This document shows, piece after piece, positions 62,204 through 64,000 of a DNA stretch of 64,000 nt. The stretch is from the NCBI RefSeq assembly GCF_000016385.1, contig NC_009376.1, positions 1,922,001 through 1,986,000 of the forward strand. Reading direction: 5' to 3'. Position 1 is the first letter of the stretch. Each line of letters starts with the position of its first letter. The notes beneath the pieces are model-generated. The model was given only the letters and a program-made list of their open reading frames with translations. It was not told where the DNA came from and made no database searches. Source of the DNA: Pyrobaculum arsenaticum DSM 13514 (lineage in GTDB: Archaea > Thermoproteota > Thermoprotei > Thermoproteales > Thermoproteaceae). The position numbers and the translations under genes were made by a program.

Positions 62204-62264
62204 CAGGACAGATTGGATAGCTACCTCTGTTATACAGCTTCTAAAAAGAGAAGAAAAACAGGAG

Positions 62265-63164
62265 TTATTGACCCTTTAGTTTGGATATCTTGTTTATAAG
62301 TATCGGCACTATTTTGTATAGATCCTCCACGACGCCATAATCGGCGTTTTGGAATATCGGTGCGGAGGGGTCGTTGTTTATTGCGGCTATGATTCTGCTC
62401 TCCAATATGCCGGCTATGTGCTGGGGCTGTCCGGATATCCCTATGGCGAGGTACAATTTGGGCTTTACTTTTTTACCCGATAGGCCGACCCAGTGCTCCT
62501 CCGGTAGCCACTTGAGGTCGGCGGCGATGGGGCGGGAGCACCCTACTTGGCCGCCCATGATCTTGGCCAGTTCGAAGGCCATCTGCAAGTCCTCCTTCTT
62601 CTTAAAGCCTCTGCCCACTGAGACGATTATCTCCGCCTCCTCCAGCTTCACGGCCCCTCTGGCCTTCTCCTCAACTGACACTATCCTCGTCTTGGGCGTA
62701 GTGTCCAGCTGGAGCTTCTCTACAGATGTCTGTACCGCCGGCGGCTCTCCTTGGAATCTGCCAGGCGGAACAGTGACGACGACAGGGAGCGGGACCTCTA
62801 TCGTAGCCACCGCCTTGTTTCCGAAGACGTACCTCTCCGCCTTGAGAGATCCGCCCTCTACTCGGAGGGAGGTCGCGTCTACTATTAGCTCTGCGCCGAG
62901 CCTCTGGGCGAGGAGGCCGCCCACAGTCTTGCCGTTTTTAGTAGATGGCAACAACACGACGTCTACGCCTTGCGCAACCCTCGATGCTGCCTCGGCAACG
63001 GCCTCCGGTAACCTTACATCTACATTTGCCACGACCACCCTATGCGCCTTGCCCTTGATCCCCTCTGCCTCGCCCTCGTTGAAGACCAGGGCTACCACTT
63101 CCCCGCCAAGTGTTGATGCTACGTAGAGTAGCTCCTTGGTGGGGTATACTACCAGCGTCTTCAT
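62265..63164 (-). CDS. etfA: electron transfer flavoprotein alpha subunit
   Basis: 299 aa. The C-terminal FAD-binding domain is clear: IVSVGRGFKKKEDL, GCSRPIAADLKWLPEEHWVG, YLAIGISGQPQHIAG and IAAINNDPSAPIF. The ATG overlaps the etfB stop (ATGA). In Pyrobaculum aerophilum EtfA and EtfB belong to the bifurcating complex EtfABCX, which oxidises NADH and reduces menaquinone and ferredoxin. No etfC or etfX follows in this window. Confidence 0.92.
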   Translation of the reverse strand: MKTLVVYPTKELLYVASTLGGEVVALVFNEGEAEGIKGKAHRVVVANVDVRLPEAVAEAASRVAQGVDVVLLPSTKNGKTVGGLLAQRLGAELIVDATSLRVEGGSLKAERYVFGNKAVATIEVPLPVVVTVPPGRFQGEPPAVQTSVEKLQLDTTPKTRIVSVEEKARGAVKLEEAEIIVSVGRGFKKKEDLQMAFELAKIMGGQVGCSRPIAADLKWLPEEHWVGLSGKKVKPKLYLAIGISGQPQHIAGILESRIIAAINNDPSAPIFQNADYGVVEDLYKIVPILINKISKLKGQ

Positions 63165-63931
63165 ATCACTCCCTCCTGCTTTAGGTATTGTATGAGCTTC
63201 TCCGCTTTTTCTTCAGGCGTCCCGTCCTTAATCACAACCTTCTTTCTCTGCATCAACAACGGCCTATAGGCCGCCGACACCCTAGGCTCCACGGTTATAC
63301 CAAGGTCGGCAAGGGTTAGCTTGTTGATCGGCTTTTTCATGGCCGCCCTTATTGCCAGGAGGGTGGGTATCCTGGGCTGGTTTATCTCCCTCGTCACTGA
63401 TACAACTGCGGGGAGGGGCACCTCCACCACCTCTACGTGGTCTTCCAGATCGCGCTTCGCCACCAGCTTTCCGCCCTCCACCTTAAGCTCCCTGACGTAG
63501 GTGACCACCGGCCAGCCCAACTCGGCGGCTACCCTCGGCGGTATCTGCCCCGTGTAGTTGTCCACAGTGGCCTCGCCGGCGAGTACCAAGTCTGCGCCCA
63601 CCTTTTTCACCACCGCGGCAATCGCCTTAGCCGTGGCAGCGTGGCTGGCGTTTATCAACTTCTCGTCGGCTACTAGGTAGGCCTCGTCTAGCCCCATCGC
63701 CAACGCCTCCCTCAACACGTTCTCAGCCTCCTGTATCCTCCTCTGCAACGGGCCCCATTTTAAGACAGTTACGCCATATGCCTTGTCTTGGCCCTTCAGC
63801 TTAACAGCCTCCTCCACCGCGTTTCTGTCTATGTCGCTTATCTTTAGCGGGGTCTCCTCCACCACCACCGTGTCCCTCACCCGGAGCTGGCTAGTGTCAA
63901 GAGCTGTCTTCATGAGTACAGCTATTTTCAT
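63161..63931 (-). CDS. etfB: electron transfer flavoprotein beta subunit
   Basis: 256 aa. LKISDIDRNAVEEAVKLK, LAGEATVDNYTGQIPPRVA and VVSVTREINQPRIPTL are EtfB motifs; the DNYTGQIP loop binds the nucleotide, and the bifurcating group places a second FAD there. First gene of the etfB-etfA pair. The 69 nt to the window end hold only the upstream region, with a TTAAAAAA tract about 22-30 nt before the ATG. Confidence 0.92.
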   Translation of the reverse strand: MKIAVLMKTALDTSQLRVRDTVVVEETPLKISDIDRNAVEEAVKLKGQDKAYGVTVLKWGPLQRRIQEAENVLREALAMGLDEAYLVADEKLINASHAATAKAIAAVVKKVGADLVLAGEATVDNYTGQIPPRVAAELGWPVVTYVRELKVEGGKLVAKRDLEDHVEVVEVPLPAVVSVTREINQPRIPTLLAIRAAMKKPINKLTLADLGITVEPRVSAAYRPLLMQRKKVVIKDGTPEEKAEKLIQYLKQEGVI

Positions 63932-64000
63932 AGCCGCCTCTTTTTGAGCACTTTTTTAAGGTGAATATTGCCAATAGTAGAAATCTTTCAATACAACTCG

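Noticed and set aside
1..64000. CRISPR arrays, intact insertion sequences, tRNA genes
   Set aside because: No regularly spaced repeats, no complete transposase with terminal repeats and no cloverleaf with a proper T-loop were found by reading both strands; introns could hide a tRNA, so this is not absolute.

Overview
The window is chromosomal DNA of a hyperthermophilic crenarchaeon of the Thermoproteales, almost certainly a Pyrobaculum species (species not fixed). Signs: a Pyrobaculum-type superoxide dismutase, a crenarchaeal QueF-like enzyme of archaeosine synthesis, a PaREP1-family gene (here broken), bifurcating-type EtfBA, DsrK/DsrC, NOG1, Taw1, an archaeal 5S rRNA, compact C/D box sRNAs, many GTG/TTG starts, and TATA boxes about 20-30 nt before start codons, which implies mostly leaderless mRNAs. 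I used that TATA spacing to correct many start codons.

Layout. 1-900: end of dsrK facing dsrC. 1-7 kb: pyrC, a RecA/KaiC-like ATPase, a GH13 glycosidase, queF-like and an ABC exporter. 7-12.6 kb: XPB-type helicase, winged-helix proteins, an amidohydrolase. 12.6-14.9 kb: a C/D box sRNA, a TGT-like protein, a HEPN/MNT pair, a Trm112-like protein. 14.9-16.4 kb: an A+T-richer patch with an FAD oxidoreductase. 16.4-21.8 kb: small unknown genes, sod, a methyltransferase, a second ABC exporter. 22-45 kb: a purine biosynthesis region (purE, K, F, L, Q, S, D, M, N, C plus folD), which gives every step from PRPP to SAICAR. Into it are set a glutaminase-dead purF paralogue, two tenA-like genes, two copies of an undescribed secreted-protein plus membrane-protein module, and several decaying genes. 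45-52.5 kb: MFS transporter, signal peptidase, SPFH protein, METTL5-like methyltransferase, acyl-CoA synthetase, TauE-like permease, Nudix enzyme. 52.7-54.6 kb: a GIY-YIG pseudogene and a STAND-like ATPase. 55-64 kb: Nudix, Taw1, SDR, NOG1, SAM hydrolase with a C/D box sRNA on its stop codon, 5S rRNA, rtcA, a proteasome beta subunit without Thr1, etfA and etfB.

Main points of interest: (1) the duplicated module of a large secreted protein (688 and 734 aa) with a membrane protein (175 and 176 aa), the copies separated by purS-purQ; (2) two C/D box sRNAs, one sharing its C box with a stop codon; (3) purF and tenA each with an adjacent or nearby paralogue that has lost the catalytic cysteine; (4) a secreted-protein gene frameshifted by a 14-bp tandem duplication; (5) four palindromic TATA boxes that appear to serve divergent leaderless transcripts; (6) a very GC-rich structured element near 37.8 kb; (7) DsrC with residues after its catalytic cysteine. 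No tRNA gene, CRISPR array or intact insertion sequence was seen.
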